DNA from: Chloroflexota bacterium
GTDB lineage: Bacteria > Chloroflexota > Anaerolineae > Aggregatilineales > UBA3940
DNA length: 5,084 nucleotides
NCBI GenBank assembly: GCA_011051745.1
Contig: DRKO01000064.1
Span: 1-5,084 of the forward strand
Direction of reading: 5' to 3'
The notes under the pieces were generated by a model. It was not told where the DNA came from. It ran no database searches and saw only the letters and a program-made list of their open reading frames with translations. The translations under genes were made by a program, and so were the position numbers. Of the stretch, positions 1-5,084 are shown one piece after another; position 1 is the first letter of the stretch; the number at the start of each line of letters is the position of its first letter.

Positions 1-82
1 CGGGCGCCCAGTGCACCTCGACGGTGTAGCGTCCCCATCCGTCCGCGCTGAGGGCCTGAGAAGAGACATAGCACACACGCAC
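1..82 (-). CDS. Probable family-4 glycosyltransferase, N-terminal fragment (gene runs off the left edge)
   Basis: Only the first 27 codons are present, so the call rests on a short N-terminal match. Read on the minus strand from a GTG at 82, the peptide begins MRVCYVSSQALSADGWGRYT. It has the shape of GT-B fold family-4 glycosyltransferases: a first beta strand (RVCYVSS), then a glycine-rich loop and the start of a helix (GWGRYTVEV). Such enzymes usually move a sugar from a nucleotide donor to a lipid, polysaccharide or protein acceptor at the cytoplasmic face of the membrane; substrate cannot be told here. The start is supported by AGGAG on the minus strand (96-92), nine bases before the GTG. 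The frame stays open upstream to about 236, with TTG codons at 151 and 148, but those starts would add an arginine-rich extension before the first beta strand and are less likely. It is divergent from the membrane-protein gene. An unrelated Rossmann-like protein remains possible. Confidence 0.6.
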   Translation of the reverse strand, partial: MRVCYVSSQALSADGWGRYTVEVHWAP

Positions 83-119
83 GATGATTCGCTCCTGAAG
101 GGGTGAGATGGCGCTCCGG

Positions 120-148
120 ACTATACCGGCGGCGCGGCGGATGCGCAA
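120..148 (-). promoter_or_regulatory. Candidate sigma70-type promoter for the minus-strand glycosyltransferase gene
   Basis: On the minus strand, TTGCGC (148-143) is followed after 17 bases by TATAGT (125-120). This -10 differs from the consensus at one position and the -35 keeps TTG. Transcription would start near 113, giving a leader of about 30 nt that contains the ribosome binding site at 96-92. The assignment rests only on match and spacing; the AT-rich region at 190-236 offers alternative -10-like sequences on this strand. Confidence 0.4.
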
Positions 149-179
149 CAACTCCGACGTCGGGAGAGTGGGACGAAAA

Positions 180-236
180 TTCGGATATTCCGGTCTGTTT
201 TGTATATTTTCATATTTATTTTGTATACTTGCAACG
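180..236. promoter_or_regulatory. AT-rich divergent intergenic region with plus-strand promoter and a 9-bp direct repeat
   Basis: This stretch is far richer in A and T than the rest of the window and lies between two divergently transcribed genes. On the plus strand, TATACT at 224-229 is a good -10 element, directly preceded by TG. A weak -35 (TTGTAT, 200-205) lies 18 bases upstream. Transcription would start around 236, about 36 nt before the membrane-protein start. TTTTGTATA occurs at both 198-206 and 219-227. The copies are 21 bp apart, close to two helical turns, so they fall on the same face of the DNA. Confidence 0.45.
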
Positions 237-253
237 CTTTACTCACCATGCCA

Positions 254-262
254 GAGGAAGGA
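254..262 (+). promoter_or_regulatory. Ribosome binding site deciding the start of the membrane-protein gene
   Basis: GAGGAAGGA at 254-262 lies nine bases before the ATG at 272. No comparable purine-rich site precedes the in-frame ATGs at 200 or 248. The ATG at 200 also lies inside the AT-rich promoter region. This favours 272 as the true start. Confidence 0.6.
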
Positions 263-271
263 AAACAAGGT

Positions 272-787
272 ATGGACGTTTATCCGATTGTCCTCCGCCT
301 GCTGCACATCGGCGGCGGAGTCTTCTGGGCCGGGTCAACCTTTTTCATGGCATTCCTGATGTCTCCAGCCGTCCGAATGGCCGGAGAAGGAGGTCAGCAG
401 TACATGCGGACGCTGACTCAGCGCACCCCGCTGGCTACCTTCATGAGTGTCTCTTCACTGCTGAATGTGATCTCCGGTATCCTGCTGTACTGGCGTGCTT
501 CCGCCGGATTCCGATCCAACTGGATGGCGTCCGGGATGGGGATCACGCTTGCCATCGGCGGGCTGGCGGGGCTGATCGCGACCGTCATCGGCACGCTGGT
601 GAACCGCTCGCTGGCGGAGAAGATAGGTGCGCTGGGCAAAGAGATTCAGGCCAGCGGCGGCCCGCCCACCCCGGAGCAGCTCGCGCAGATGAGGAAATAC
701 CAGGCCGGGCTTGCAAGCGCCCTTAAGTGGTCTGCCGTTCTGCTGGCGATCTCAGTGGTGACCATGGCGGTGGCCCGCTACGTCTGA
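272..787 (+). CDS. Small four-helix integral membrane protein, CopD/DUF2269-like, function unknown
   Basis: The product has 171 residues with four predicted membrane helices at about 6-29, 54-74, 88-110 and 148-168. Helix 1 carries His12 in LRLLHIGGGVFWAG, followed by a small/aromatic stretch and a Pro near its end. This resembles the first helix of CopD-type and DUF2269-type membrane proteins, in which a helix-borne histidine is common. Helix 3 is rich in Gly and Ala (GLAGLIATVIGTLV). A charged loop of about 35 residues joins helices 3 and 4 and includes GGPPTPEQLAQM. No signal peptide or known catalytic motif is visible. A longer reading from the ATG at 200 would add a hydrophobic stretch translated from the promoter region and is not preferred. 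The gene stands alone: it has its own promoter upstream and a strong hairpin 34 nt after its stop, so it is probably not part of the fad operon. The family placement is tentative, and metal or haem binding through His12 is only a guess. Confidence 0.85.
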   Translation: MDVYPIVLRLLHIGGGVFWAGSTFFMAFLMSPAVRMAGEGGQQYMRTLTQRTPLATFMSVSSLLNVISGILLYWRASAGFRSNWMASGMGITLAIGGLAGLIATVIGTLVNRSLAEKIGALGKEIQASGGPPTPEQLAQMRKYQAGLASALKWSAVLLAISVVTMAVARYV

Positions 788-820
788 TTTTCGGCGGAGA
801 CCCCGCACAGTTTGAACATC

Positions 821-862
821 ATCCGGGGCCGGAGGCACGAAGGGGAGCCTCCGGCTCTGGAT
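821..862 (+). terminator. Strong hairpin after the membrane-protein gene, candidate terminator
   Basis: Bases 821-836 pair with 847-862 in a 16-bp stem, with G.U pairs at 825/858 and 827/856, closing a 10-base loop. The inner nine pairs (GCCGGAGGC with GCCTCCGGC) are perfect. The stem begins 34 nt after the stop codon at 787. No uninterrupted T-run follows directly; the nearest T-rich stretch is TTGTTGTTCT at 876-885. It may therefore be a weak intrinsic terminator, a 3'-end protecting stem or a dispersed palindromic repeat. Confidence 0.5.
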
Positions 863-900
863 TCTGGCTGAGGGGTTGTTGTTCTCGCGAGGCAACCTCA

Positions 901-977
901 ACCTCACCCCCTGGCCCCCTTCTTCCAAGATACAAGGGGGAGGCGAGATGCCGTCTGGCGTCGAGCGGGGGTGAGGT
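901..977. repeat. 77-bp palindromic element with 11-bp perfect terminal inverted repeats, MITE/REP-like
   Basis: ACCTCACCCCC at 901-911 is the exact reverse complement of GGGGGTGAGGT at 967-977. Inside lie two smaller stems: CCCCCTT (915-921) with AAGGGGG (934-940), and GATGCC (947-952) with GGCGTC (957-962, one G.U pair). Together they would fold as a three-way junction. The left end is preceded by a tandem hexamer, AACCTC twice at 894-905. No coding capacity is evident. C-rich elements of this kind are, from memory, common between genes in Chloroflexota genomes. The window ends in ACCTCACCC, the same first nine bases, which suggests a second copy. Confidence 0.6.
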
Positions 978-1016
978 AATATCCCCCGGTTTCCGGCCGT
1001 CTGATCGGGAGAAAAA

Positions 1017-1037
1017 ACCGACCTACCGGTCGGTAGG
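1017..1037. promoter_or_regulatory. Two overlapping TetR-type operator dyads upstream of fadN
   Basis: Two perfect inverted repeats share this site. One is ACCGACC (1017-1023) with GGTCGGT (1028-1034), separated by four bases. The other is CCTACCG (1022-1028) with CGGTAGG (1031-1037), separated by two bases. Their centres are 4 bp apart. ACCGACC/GGTCGGT half-sites are typical of TetR-family repressors, and I recall a very similar sequence for a TetR regulator of fatty-acid or phenylacetate metabolism in Thermus. The site directly abuts the -35 of the fadN promoter. The likely reading is repression of the operon by a TetR protein released by an acyl-CoA; both the ligand and the regulator are inferred, and no regulator gene is in the window. 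Confidence 0.7.
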
Positions 1038-1038
1038 C

Positions 1039-1067
1039 TTGAAGTTACGGGCAACTTGTGATTTAAT
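1039..1067 (+). promoter_or_regulatory. fadN: Sigma70-type promoter of the fadN-fadA operon
   Basis: TTGAAG (1039-1044) and TTTAAT (1062-1067) are separated by exactly 17 bases. The -10 has one mismatch to the consensus and the -35 has two. Transcription would begin around 1074, giving a leader of about 223 nt before fadN. The operator dyads end two bases before the -35, so a bound repressor would block polymerase access. The -10 lies within an odd palindrome, TGATT-T-AATCA (1059-1069). Confidence 0.6.
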
Positions 1068-1296
1068 CATAGATAGCAGGAAGTGCACGCCTGATACAAC
1101 CGGCCAATTCCACCCCCATCCTCTCCGGCGCACAGGAGACCGTCTGAGACGCTGTGGCAACAACGCGCCCCCCGGACAGAGCCAGAGCCACGAGGCCGGA
1201 CTTTTCGAGCGTGCGCCCTGCACAGAGATCAGGCCAGAGGTGTGAGCACTGACTATCCTTAGTCTCTCCGACCGATTCAGCCAAGGAGTACAGCTT
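1068..1296 (+). other. Long untranslated leader of the fad operon
   Basis: No convincing coding sequence, riboswitch core or intrinsic terminator is visible between the promoter and the fadN start. One small hairpin is present near the end, GACTA (1251-1255) with TAGTC (1260-1264) and a four-base loop. CACAG (1131-1135) can pair with CTGTG (1152-1156). The fadN ribosome binding site, AAGGAG at 1283-1288, lies eight bases before the ATG. Open frames crossing this region have no supporting start signal and end by chance. Confidence 0.4.
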
Positions 1297-3729
1297 ATGA
1301 GCTATCAGATTCGCCGTGCTGCGGTGATCGGGGCGGGCACGATGGGGGCCGCAATCGCAGCCCACTTCGCCAACGTCGGCATCCCCGTTGACCTGCTGGA
1401 CATCGTGCCCCGCGAACTCACCCCGGAGGAAAAGGAAAAGGGACTGACGCTCGATGATCCGGCGGTGCGTAACCGGATCGTCAGCAAAGGCTGGGAGGCC
1501 GCGCTCAAGGCGAGACCGGCGGCCCTCTACAGCAAAGCAAAGGCCGCGCTCGTCCGGCTTGGCAATCTGGAGGACGACTTCGACCGGCTGAGCGAGGCCG
1601 ATCTGATCATCGAGGCGGTCATCGAGAACCTGCCGATCAAGCAGAGCCTGATGGAGCGCGTCGAGGCGGTGCGGAAGCCGACCGCGGTCGTGGCGACCAA
1701 CACCTCCGGCCTGCTGATCCGGGACATCGCCGAGGGACGCGGCGAAGCCTTCCGCCAGCACTTTCTGGGCATGCACTTCTTCAACCCCCCGCGTTATCTG
1801 CGTCTGCTGGAGATCATCCCCCACACCGACACCCTCCCCGAAGTTCTGGAGGCGATGACGCGCTTCGCCGAAGACACGCTCGGCAAAGGTGTGGTGCGCT
1901 GCAAGGACACGCCTAACTTCATCGCCAACCGGCTGTTCTCCAACGGGGCCTCGTTCGAGATCGCCTACGCCATCGAGCACGGGTATTCCATCGAGGAAGT
2001 GGACAAGCTGACCGGCCCGCTGATCGGGCGACCCAAGACGGCGGTCTTCCGGCTGCTCGACCTCGTCGGGCTGGACGTGATGGAGCACGTCAGCACAAAC
2101 CTGTACGAGGCCATCCCGGAGGATGAATCGCGCGATCTGTTGCTGGACCCGCGCATCATGGAGCCGCTCAAGAAGATGATCGAGCGGGGGTGGCTGGGCA
2201 ACAAGGCCGGGCAGGGCTTCTACAAGCGCGTGGAGAAGAACGGCAAGAAAGAATTCTGGACGCTCGATTTCGAGACGATGGAATACACCCCGCCGCAGAA
2301 GGTGCGGTTTGAGTCGGTGGGGAAGTACCGCAAGCTGGAGCCGCTCGGCGCACGGCTGAAGGCGCTGGTCGAGGCCGACGACCGGGCCGGGGAATACATC
2401 CGCAACGTGACGTACAACCGCCTGACCTATGCCTCGCGGCGCATCCCGGAGATCGCCGATTCCATCGTTTCGGTGGACAACGCGATCAAGTGGGGCTTTG
2501 CGCATCAGATGGGGCCGTTCGAGGAGTGGGACGCGCTCGGCGTGGCGGAGAGCATCGAGAAGATGGAGGCCGCCGGATTCCCGGTGGCGGACTGGGTGAA
2601 GGAGATGGTGGAGGCCGGATACGAGAGCTTCTACCAGTACGAAAACGGCGTGGCCGTCGGCTACTACGATCTGGAGGCGAAGGGCTACCTCCCCTTCGAG
2701 GAGAAGCCCAAAGAGATCAAGGTCAACGTGCTGGTGGCCCGCGATAAGGTCATCGAGTCGAACGAGGAAGCCTCGATCATTGACATGGGGGACGGGATCG
2801 CGCTCTTCGAGTGGCACAGCAAGGCCAACACGCTCACCCCGGCAGTGATCGAGATGGGCTACCGGGCCATCGAGCGGCTGGGGACGGACTTCGACGGACT
2901 GGTGATCGGCCACGACGGGAGCCTGTTCTCCGGCGGGGCCAATCTCGACATGGCGGCCATCCAGCAGGAGGCGCGGAAGCAGGGCGTCACCCCCGCCGAG
3001 GTGGTGGATCAACTGGCGCATCAGATGCAGCAGATGATGCTCGGCTTCCGGTATGCGCCGGGGCCGGTCGTGACCGCGCCGTTTGATCGGGCGCTGGGCG
3101 GCGGGGCCGAGCTGACGATGTGCGGCGACCGGATCGTCGCCCACGCGGAGCTGTATATCGGGTTAGTCGAGGTCGGGCTGGGGCTGATCCCGGCGGCGAC
3201 CGGCTGCAAGGAGATGCTGCGCCGGATCGTCAACCCGATGATGCGGATCGAGAACGCCGATCCGATCCCGGTCATCACGCGGGTGTTTGAGCAGATCGGG
3301 CTGGCCCGCTACTCAACCAGCGCGGAAGAGGCCCGCGAGATGGGCTTCCTCGGACCGTGTGACCGCATCGTGACGAACCGCGATCACCTGCTGGCCGAGG
3401 CCAAGCGGGAGGCGCTCCATATGGTGCAGAGCGGCTATCGCCCGCCCCTGCCGGAGAAAATCTACGCCGCCGGTCGCGACGTGCTGGCCGCCATCCAGAC
3501 CCAGCTTTATATGATGAAGGACGCGGGCTACATCACCGAACACGATTCGGTGGTCGGTGGCAGGCTGGCCTGGGTGCTCTGCGGCGGCGACCTCTCCGAG
3601 CCGACCTGGGTGGATGAGCAGTACATCCTCGATCTGGAGCGGCAGGCATTCGTCGAGTTGATCCAGATGCCCAAGACCATCGAGCGGATCATGCACATGC
3701 TGACAACAGGGAAGCCGCTGCGGAATTAG
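1297..3729 (+). CDS. fadN: FadN-type 3-hydroxyacyl-CoA dehydrogenase / enoyl-CoA hydratase fusion
   Basis: This 810-residue cytoplasmic enzyme carries out two steps of beta-oxidation: hydration of trans-2-enoyl-CoA and NAD+-dependent oxidation of L-3-hydroxyacyl-CoA. The dehydrogenase part comes first. A Rossmann fold (about 6-195) has GAGTMG at 12-17 and Asp35 ending the second strand, placed to bind the NAD ribose. Ser137 (TNTSGL), His160 (GMHFFNPP), Glu172 and Asn211 match the known active-site residues. A C-terminal dehydrogenase domain (about 199-310, ending GNKAGQGFYK) is followed by a second, degenerate copy (about 360-460, with MGPFEEWDALG). The crotonase domain (about 490-700) has the oxyanion segments LFSGGANLD (543-551) and ALGGGAEL (599-606). 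Both catalytic glutamates appear intact, Glu605 and Glu625. This domain order matches Bacillus FadN (about 790 aa), not Escherichia coli FadB, where the hydratase comes first. AAGGAG lies eight bases before the ATG. It is probably co-transcribed with fadA. Confidence 0.95.
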   Translation: MSYQIRRAAVIGAGTMGAAIAAHFANVGIPVDLLDIVPRELTPEEKEKGLTLDDPAVRNRIVSKGWEAALKARPAALYSKAKAALVRLGNLEDDFDRLSEADLIIEAVIENLPIKQSLMERVEAVRKPTAVVATNTSGLLIRDIAEGRGEAFRQHFLGMHFFNPPRYLRLLEIIPHTDTLPEVLEAMTRFAEDTLGKGVVRCKDTPNFIANRLFSNGASFEIAYAIEHGYSIEEVDKLTGPLIGRPKTAVFRLLDLVGLDVMEHVSTNLYEAIPEDESRDLLLDPRIMEPLKKMIERGWLGNKAGQGFYKRVEKNGKKEFWTLDFETMEYTPPQKVRFESVGKYRKLEPLGARLKALVEADDRAGEYIRNVTYNRLTYASRRIPEIADSIVSVDNAIKWGFAHQMGPFEEWDALGVAESIEKMEAAGFPVADWVKEMVEAGYESFYQYENGVAVGYYDLEAKGYLPFEEKPKEIKVNVLVARDKVIESNEEASIIDMGDGIALFEWHSKANTLTPAVIEMGYRAIERLGTDFDGLVIGHDGSLFSGGANLDMAAIQQEARKQGVTPAEVVDQLAHQMQQMMLGFRYAPGPVVTAPFDRALGGGAELTMCGDRIVAHAELYIGLVEVGLGLIPAATGCKEMLRRIVNPMMRIENADPIPVITRVFEQIGLARYSTSAEEAREMGFLGPCDRIVTNRDHLLAEAKREALHMVQSGYRPPLPEKIYAAGRDVLAAIQTQLYMMKDAGYITEHDSVVGGRLAWVLCGGDLSEPTWVDEQYILDLERQAFVELIQMPKTIERIMHMLTTGKPLRN

Positions 3730-3821
3730 GGAATAGCGTCCAGTTGCCAGTTGTGAGCCGTAGCGGCAGGCTGGCCTGCCAGTCTGTCCGCTATCCGCCA
3801 GTGAAACAGGAGTGACAGCAC
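3730..3821 (+). other. fadN-fadA intergenic spacer with CCAGT repeats and a small hairpin
   Basis: CCAGTTG is tandemly duplicated at 3740-3746 and 3747-3753, and CCAGT recurs at 3779-3783 and 3798-3802. GGCAGG (3765-3770) pairs with CCTGCC (3775-3780) around a four-base loop, and TAGC (3761-3764) can close it with GCTA (3790-3793). No T-run follows, so it does not look like a terminator. The fadA ribosome binding site is AGGAG at 3808-3812, nine bases before the ATG. No clear promoter is visible, which supports co-transcription. Confidence 0.5.
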
Positions 3822-5003
3822 ATGCATGAAGCAGTGATCGTGGAAGGCGTGCGGACGGCGGTCGGGCGTGCCAAGAAGGGAACCACCCGCACCGCACGGG
3901 CCGATGACATGATGGCCGCCGTGATCGCCGAACTGATGCGACGTGTCGAAGGGGCCATCGCCCCCGAAGAGATTGACGACGTGGCCGTCGGCTGCGCGAT
4001 GCCGGAAGGGCCGCAGGGCCTCAACATCGCGCGGCAGGTTCTGCTGGAAGCCGGATTGCCGGTCAGCGTGCCGGGCCAGACGATCAACCGCTTTTGCTCG
4101 TCGGGCCTGCAATCCATCGCCTCGGCGGCCTATCGCATCATGGCGGGGGACGCCGAGGTCATCATCGCGGGCGGCATGGAGACGATGAGCCTGGTCCCGA
4201 TGACGGGCTTCCGCATCTCGCCCAACCCCTATCTGGTGGAGCATCAACCGGAGATTTACATGGGCATGGGGCTGACCGCCGAACACGTCGCGGAGGAGTT
4301 CTCGGTCAGCCGGGAGGATCAGGATCAGTTCGCCTATGAAAGCCACATGAAGGCCGTCGCCGCCTGGGAGGAGGGCCGCTTCGAGGGACAGATCGTGCCC
4401 TTCGAGTTCGAGGAAGTGTGGTACGAGGACGGCGAGCGAAAGAGCCGGACGGTGGTCTTTGAGCGTGACGAGCACATGCGCCCCGACACCACGCCGGAGG
4501 CACTGGCGAAGCTGAAGCCGGTCTTCAAGCCGGGCGGCACGGTGACCGCCGGGAACTCCTCGCCGCTTTCGGACGGGGCGGCGGGCGTCATCATCATGAG
4601 CCGCGAAAAGGCCGAGGCGCTGGGCCTGAAGCCGCGCCTGAAGTTCCGCAACTTCGCGGTGGCGGGCGTCCGGCCGGAGATCATGGGCATCGGGCCGGTG
4701 GAGGCTGTCCCCAAAGCCCTCCGGCTGGCCGGAATGAGCCTCGATGATCTGGAGCTGATCGAGCTGAACGAGGCGTTCGCCTCGCAATCGCTGGCTGTGA
4801 TTCGGACGCTGGGGCTGAACACAGACATCCTGAACGTCAACGGCGGCGCAATCGCGCTGGGGCATCCGCTGGGCTGCACGGGGGCCAAGCTGACCGTGCA
4901 ACTGATGTACGAGATGGAGCGGCGCGACCTCTCGCTCGGCATGGTGACGATGTGCATCGGCGGCGGGATGGGCGCGGCGGGCATCTTTGAGCGGGTGAAC
5001 TAG
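3822..5003 (+). CDS. fadA: Acetyl-CoA C-acyltransferase (3-ketoacyl-CoA thiolase)
   Basis: This 393-residue thiolase cleaves 3-ketoacyl-CoA with CoA to give acetyl-CoA and a shortened acyl-CoA, the last step of each beta-oxidation turn. The length is normal for the family. The N-terminal thiolase domain carries the nucleophile Cys92 in NRFCSSGLQ, followed by the AGGMETMS segment (116-123). The C-terminal domain contains NEAFA (Asn316), GGAIALGHPLGCTGA with His348, and CIGGGMG with the proton-donating Cys378. All four catalytic positions are present, so the enzyme should be active. The motif context fits a degradative thiolase acting with the upstream FadN-type enzyme, as in Bacillus fadN-fadA. 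A biosynthetic acetoacetyl-CoA thiolase cannot be excluded from sequence alone, but the operon partner argues against it. AGGAG lies nine bases before the ATG. A rho-independent terminator begins 31 nt after the stop, so this is the last gene of the operon. No acyl-CoA dehydrogenase follows within the window. Confidence 0.95.
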   Translation: MHEAVIVEGVRTAVGRAKKGTTRTARADDMMAAVIAELMRRVEGAIAPEEIDDVAVGCAMPEGPQGLNIARQVLLEAGLPVSVPGQTINRFCSSGLQSIASAAYRIMAGDAEVIIAGGMETMSLVPMTGFRISPNPYLVEHQPEIYMGMGLTAEHVAEEFSVSREDQDQFAYESHMKAVAAWEEGRFEGQIVPFEFEEVWYEDGERKSRTVVFERDEHMRPDTTPEALAKLKPVFKPGGTVTAGNSSPLSDGAAGVIIMSREKAEALGLKPRLKFRNFAVAGVRPEIMGIGPVEAVPKALRLAGMSLDDLELIELNEAFASQSLAVIRTLGLNTDILNVNGGAIALGHPLGCTGAKLTVQLMYEMERRDLSLGMVTMCIGGGMGAAGIFERVN

Positions 5004-5033
5004 GTGCGAGTCTGCTCACCGGCGAAGTGAGGA

Positions 5034-5070
5034 ACACCCCCGCCGGAGCATGGCGGGGGTGTCTGTTTGT
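5034..5070 (+). terminator. Rho-independent terminator of the fadN-fadA operon
   Basis: ACACCCCCGCC (5034-5044) pairs perfectly with GGCGGGGGTGT (5052-5062), an 11-bp GC-rich stem with a seven-base loop. It is followed by CTGTTTGT, a modest T-rich tail. The stem starts 31 nt after the fadA stop. Because the arms are complementary it could also act from the minus strand, but no T-tract supports that. Confidence 0.85.
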
Positions 5071-5075
5071 CCGTG

Positions 5076-5084
5076 ACCTCACCC
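5076..5084. repeat. Probable left end of a second copy of the 901-977 repeat (cut by the window edge)
   Basis: The final nine bases, ACCTCACCC, are identical to the first nine bases of the inverted-repeat element at 901-977 and in the same orientation. Nine bases alone could match by chance. The position between genes, just after a terminator, is where such elements are usually found. Confidence 0.35.

Noticed and set aside
200..271. Upstream ATG starts (200 and 248) for the membrane protein
   Set aside because: The extra residues come from the AT-rich promoter, overlap the -10 element and lack a ribosome binding site. The ATG at 272 has one at good spacing.
103..726. 207-codon plus-strand frame overlapping the membrane-protein gene
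   Set aside because: It is Arg/His-rich with no domain and crosses the promoter region. The alternative frame gives clear membrane helices and has a ribosome binding site.
1057..1071. CRP-like site (TGTGA ... TCATA)
   Set aside because: The half-sites are five bases apart instead of six and the right half has a mismatch. It also overlaps the -10, so it is better explained by the promoter.
727..1245. Plus-strand and minus-strand frames across the 788-1296 gap
   Set aside because: They run through the hairpin, the repeat element, the operator and the promoter, and show no domain or start signal.
1063..3144. 693-codon open frame on the minus strand
   Set aside because: It lies antisense to fadN, whose motifs and catalytic residues are clear. 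Its translation is rich in His, Arg, Leu and Asp without recognisable domains, as expected for the opposite strand of a GC-rich gene.
3726..4901. 391-codon open frame on the minus strand
   Set aside because: It is antisense to fadA, with the same shadow composition and no plausible domain or start signal.
1..5084. CRISPR array, tRNA, rRNA, transposase or phage genes
   Set aside because: I saw no regularly spaced repeats, tRNA-like cloverleaf with CCA end, rRNA core sequence or mobile-element protein motif on either strand.

Overview
The window is high-GC bacterial DNA carrying one fatty-acid beta-oxidation operon, with two unrelated genes upstream of it. The gene pair (a FadN-type fused 3-hydroxyacyl-CoA dehydrogenase/enoyl-CoA hydratase followed by a thiolase) and the C-rich inverted-repeat elements resemble what I recall from Chloroflexota genomes. 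That assignment is an inference from memory: the window has no rRNA or other phylogenetic marker to settle it.

Layout. At 1-82, on the minus strand, is the 5' end of a gene whose first 27 residues look like the N-terminus of a family-4 glycosyltransferase. It has its own ribosome binding site and a plausible promoter. An AT-rich divergent intergenic region (about 180-240) separates it from a plus-strand four-helix membrane protein (272-787, 171 aa, CopD/DUF2269-like, function unknown). A strong hairpin at 821-862 follows that gene.

The non-coding stretch 788-1296 holds four things: this hairpin; a 77-bp repeat element with perfect 11-bp terminal inverted repeats (901-977); two overlapping TetR-type operator dyads (1017-1037); and a sigma70-like promoter directly beside them (1039-1067). 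A leader of about 220 nt then runs to fadN.

The operon is fadN (1297-3729, 810 aa), a 92-nt gap with short repeats, then fadA (3822-5003, 393 aa). It is closed by a GC-rich rho-independent terminator at 5034-5062. The last nine bases of the window match the start of the 901-977 repeat, so a second copy may begin at the edge.

How the genes work together. FadN hydrates trans-2-enoyl-CoA and oxidises the resulting 3-hydroxyacyl-CoA with NAD+. FadA cleaves the 3-ketoacyl-CoA with CoA to release acetyl-CoA. The acyl-CoA dehydrogenase and acyl-CoA ligase needed for a full cycle, and the presumed TetR repressor, are not in the window. All key catalytic residues of both enzymes can be seen. I found no clear sign of a previously undescribed system. 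The most informative non-coding signals are the double operator/promoter arrangement and the repeat elements on either side of the operon.
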